A stretch of 64,000 nt of DNA from Bettongia penicillata ogilbyi (lineage: Eukaryota > Chordata > Mammalia > Diprotodontia > Potoroidae): contig JAJHZJ010000061.1 of NCBI GenBank assembly GCA_023548195.1, positions 8,473,378-8,537,377 on the forward strand, in the 5' to 3' direction. Each line of letters begins with the position of its first letter. The stretch's first letter is position 1. This document shows positions 61,750-64,000 of the stretch, piece after piece. The notes under the pieces were generated by a model. That model was given only the letters and a program-made list of their open reading frames with translations. It did no database searches and was not told the origin of the DNA. The translations under genes and the position numbers were made by a program.

Positions 61750-62330
61750 TCTTTAGCGTGAAAGAAGGACCAAGAAAACAGACAAGAAAACAAATTTATA
61801 CAGAAGCAAATATAGATGCCAAGAAAGAAGGACTGATATCTGTTGTGTTTGAGAATCACAGAGTTGTCATTCTGGCTTGTTGTACTTTGTGCCCAGTTGC
61901 TATACGAAATAATCAAAGAAAACAACTTCTGGAACTGGAAAGGCATTATTTCAGGGGGGGATATAGTTGATGGTAAAATTTCCAAGTGTTTTCCAGGCAT
62001 TTTTCCCACTGGGCTTCAGCTATTTAATTGAGAGGAACTCCAAATGATGTCATTTTCCCTTGTCTTCCACTACTATTTTTTGCCTTTTTCAAATACTTTA
62101 TTTTGAAGATGAGAAGATTGTAAAGGATTCCTGTAGTGTAAGAGAAGCCTGCAGGAGGATAGGAAAGTGATATTTTGGCAAGTAAATTGAGCCAGGGTGC
62201 TAAAGGTCTATAAACTTGTCTACTGCAGAAATATAAGTATTGCGTATTTAGAGAAAAACTTTTCCTGAACTCCCTACTGAATGAGATAGTTCATAGATAT
62301 TTCTTTCAACCTTAATTCCAAGGTGAATAT
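61750..62330. other. Unassigned sequence
   Basis: No repeat recognised. The minus-strand 116-codon frame at 61,659-62,009 overlaps the MIR-related fragment and has no domain I recognise. Confidence 0.4.
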
Positions 62331-62335
62331 AATTC

Positions 62336-62582
62336 CTAGGCAAGTAGGTGGTACAGTAGATAGAGCCCTGAGCTTGGAAACAGGAAAACTCATCTTCATG
62401 AGTTAAAATCTGGTCATAGACGCTTACTGGCTGCGTAACCCTGGGCAAGTCATTTGACCCTGTTTACCTCGGTTTCCTCCTCTGTAAAATGAGCTCTAGA
62501 AGAAAATGTCAAACCACTCCAGTAGCTTTGCCAAGAAAACCCAAAATGGGGTCATGAAGTGTCAGACAGACTGAACAGGATG
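62336..62582 (+). repeat. WSINE/MAR1 CORE-SINE
   Basis: 'ggcaagtaggtggtacagta' head, core 'gtaaccctgggcaagtcatt', tail 'ccaagaaaacccaaaatggg' and 'gtcatgaagtgtcagacaga'. Confidence 0.88.
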
Positions 62583-62744
62583 GAATGTAACTCACCTCAT
62601 CTGCATCTCATTAACACCTTGATAGTCCCTTTAGAAACTTTAACTACTTAACAACCATACTCAACTTATTTTTCCATCTCTCACTCATCTCTAACCATAT
62701 TTCACAAAAACATTTTATTTATCTTGTCTTACTTATATTTCTAC

Positions 62745-63440
62745 TTACTTTTCCTCAGGTCCTCAGATCCTTCTCCTCAGTCACAGACCCTCAGATTAAG
62801 ACATTTTACCGAGTTCTTCTTCCACATCTACTAGAGTTTTCCCAAATTTCTCCTCCACCCTCCCCCCAATTCAATTTCTGGTTTGTTTGTTTTTTTCCCA
62901 CAATTCAAAACTCAAACCACCCTTAGAGTTTTCTTGTCTTCATTATTCAGCTCATCTTCTCTAGTACTTTTTGCCACATAATCATCTTCAGAAGCCAAAA
63001 GTAAATCTGAGTTGCTGAATATGTTGATGACAGGAAATCTCAAAACTGGCCTCACTGCATCAACTACGTGCTCAGTGCTTTGTGGCAGTCCTTTTATACA
63101 TCTCTCTCTGGCTCCCTATCACATTTCCTACAGTGACTGTTCCAAACCTGACCTTCTCAAGCCTTCAACTTTACTCACTCTCTTCTTAGTAAATGACATT
63201 TCCTCCTATGAGAGGTGACTGAAGATTGAAGCCAGCCTTTTTTAACTCCATCATGTCCTGTAGTCCCACATATCCTTTCCTCCCTTGTCTTCTCAGATAT
63301 ACAATGGCCTTCCTTCTTGCCAAGACTAACTGTTGTAGTTGTATCCTTGATCTCATCCTTGCCCTTGATTCTTCTTTCTCTCTCTCTATTAGCTACTTCC
63401 CTATTTCTGAACATCTCTTTAAAAACTCTTCCTTTAAGAA
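62745..63440 (+). mobile_element. L2 (LINE-2) ORF2 relic upstream of reverse transcriptase
   Basis: C/T-rich sequence with 'cttccttcttgccaagacta', 'gttgtatccttgatctcatc' and 'tattagctacttccctattt' collinear with L2 between endonuclease and reverse transcriptase. No long open frame. Confidence 0.68.
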
Positions 63441-63445
63441 ACTAC

Positions 63446-64000
63446 CTATCGGATCTATGGATAGGAAAAGAGTTCATGGAGATAGATAGGTTCATAGAAG
63501 GTAAAATGGATAATTTTGATTAAGGAAAATTAAAAAGTTTTTGCACTAACAAAATCAATGCAGCTAAAATGAGAAAAAACAGTGAAATTGGGGGGAAAAA
63601 TCTTTGCTGAAAGTTTCTCTAATAAAGGTCTGATTTTTAAATACATAGAGAACTGAGTCAAATTGACAAGAAAAGGAGCCATCCCCTAATTGATAAATGG
63701 TCAAAGTGTATAAATAAGAATATTTCAGAGGAAGAAATCAAAGTGATCAATAACTATGTTAAGTCATTAATAACTGAAGAAGTGCAAACTTAAAACAGCT
63801 CTGAGATATCATATCATACCCATCAGATTGGCTAAGATGACAAAAAAGACAATGAGAAATGCTGGATGTTAAAGAAGAGGCATAGTAATACACTGTTAGA
63901 AGAGCTGAGAACTAGTCCAATCATTATGTAGAGCAATTTGGAACTACACCTAAAAGGGTATTAAATGGTGCATACCCTTGGATCCAGTGATATAACTACT
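63446..64000 (+). mobile_element. L1 LINE ORF2 3' portion, cut by window edge
   Basis: 'gatctatggataggaaaaga', 'aaaatggataattttgatta', 'aaaagtttttgcactaacaa', 'aattgataaatggtcaaagt' and 'cccatcagattggctaagat' are the L1 ORF2 stretch upstream of the C-terminus. It continues beyond 64,000. Confidence 0.88.

Noticed and set aside
1..64000. Host protein-coding genes
   Set aside because: Every open frame over 100 codons lies in an L1/HAL1 ORF1, an RTE or L1 relic, a simple repeat, or shows no domain, codon pattern or splice context. I saw no convincing exon chain.
1..64000. CRISPR arrays, operons, bacterial features
   Set aside because: The window is clearly mammalian. Short tandem repeats are microsatellites and show no repeat-spacer pattern.

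Overview
The window looks like intergenic or intronic DNA from a marsupial. I found no host protein-coding gene. Open frames are short and most lie inside repeats or simple-sequence tracts. The marsupial assignment rests on the repeat mix: many CORE-SINEs of the MIR/MAR1/WSINE type, long L2 (LINE-2) and L3/CR1 relics, RTE-clade LINE relics, L1 elements with a marsupial-like ORF2 C-terminus and 3' UTR, and ORF1-only half-L1 (HAL1) elements. Species cannot be resolved from this. Repeat family names come from recognition of sequence, not from a database search.

Layout. 1-12.4 kb: SINEs, GGAT-type microsatellites, L1 3' ends, and an L3/CR1 relic split by a 5'-truncated L1 with a target-site duplication (TSD). 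12.4-17.9 kb: L2 coding relics, an L1 fragment with a 16-bp TSD, a (CT)n tract abutting a nearly full-length 7SL (SRP) RNA pseudogene on the minus strand, and nested SINEs. 18-20.2 kb: mostly unassigned, with L2 pieces. 20.2-24.5 kb: an old L1 from which nearly all of ORF2 (endonuclease and reverse transcriptase) has been deleted. 24.5-35 kb: MIR, L1, L3 and L2 relics, two copies of a small hAT-like element, and an abundant SINE family called 'family A' here. 35.4-39.2 kb: a long minus-strand L2 riddled with insertions, and a 578-bp solo LTR with TATA, CCAAT, AATAAA and three octamer motifs inside a CORE-SINE. 39.4-44.3 kb: L1 inside a hAT-like element, then an RTE endonuclease relic on the minus strand.

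44.4-53.4 kb is the most structured part. It is a nest of L1-lineage elements with two nearly full-length HAL1 copies in opposite orientation (44,896-47,749 minus; 49,690-52,465 plus). Both have TSDs. Each carries an L1-type 5' region with a CAAGATGGC-like motif, an ORF1 (coiled coil, RRM, C-terminal domain), an inter-ORF spacer that still seems to hold the first codons of ORF2, and an L1 3' end. Both ORF1 copies are damaged, in different places. The plus copy sits in a family A SINE, which itself sits in an older L1/HAL1-like element. 53.4-64 kb: L3, RTE, L2 and SINE relics, unassigned sequence, and an L1 running off the right edge.

Nothing here works together as a pathway. The content is a record of retrotransposition in which L1 probably moved the HAL1 copies, the 7SL pseudogene and some of the SINEs.
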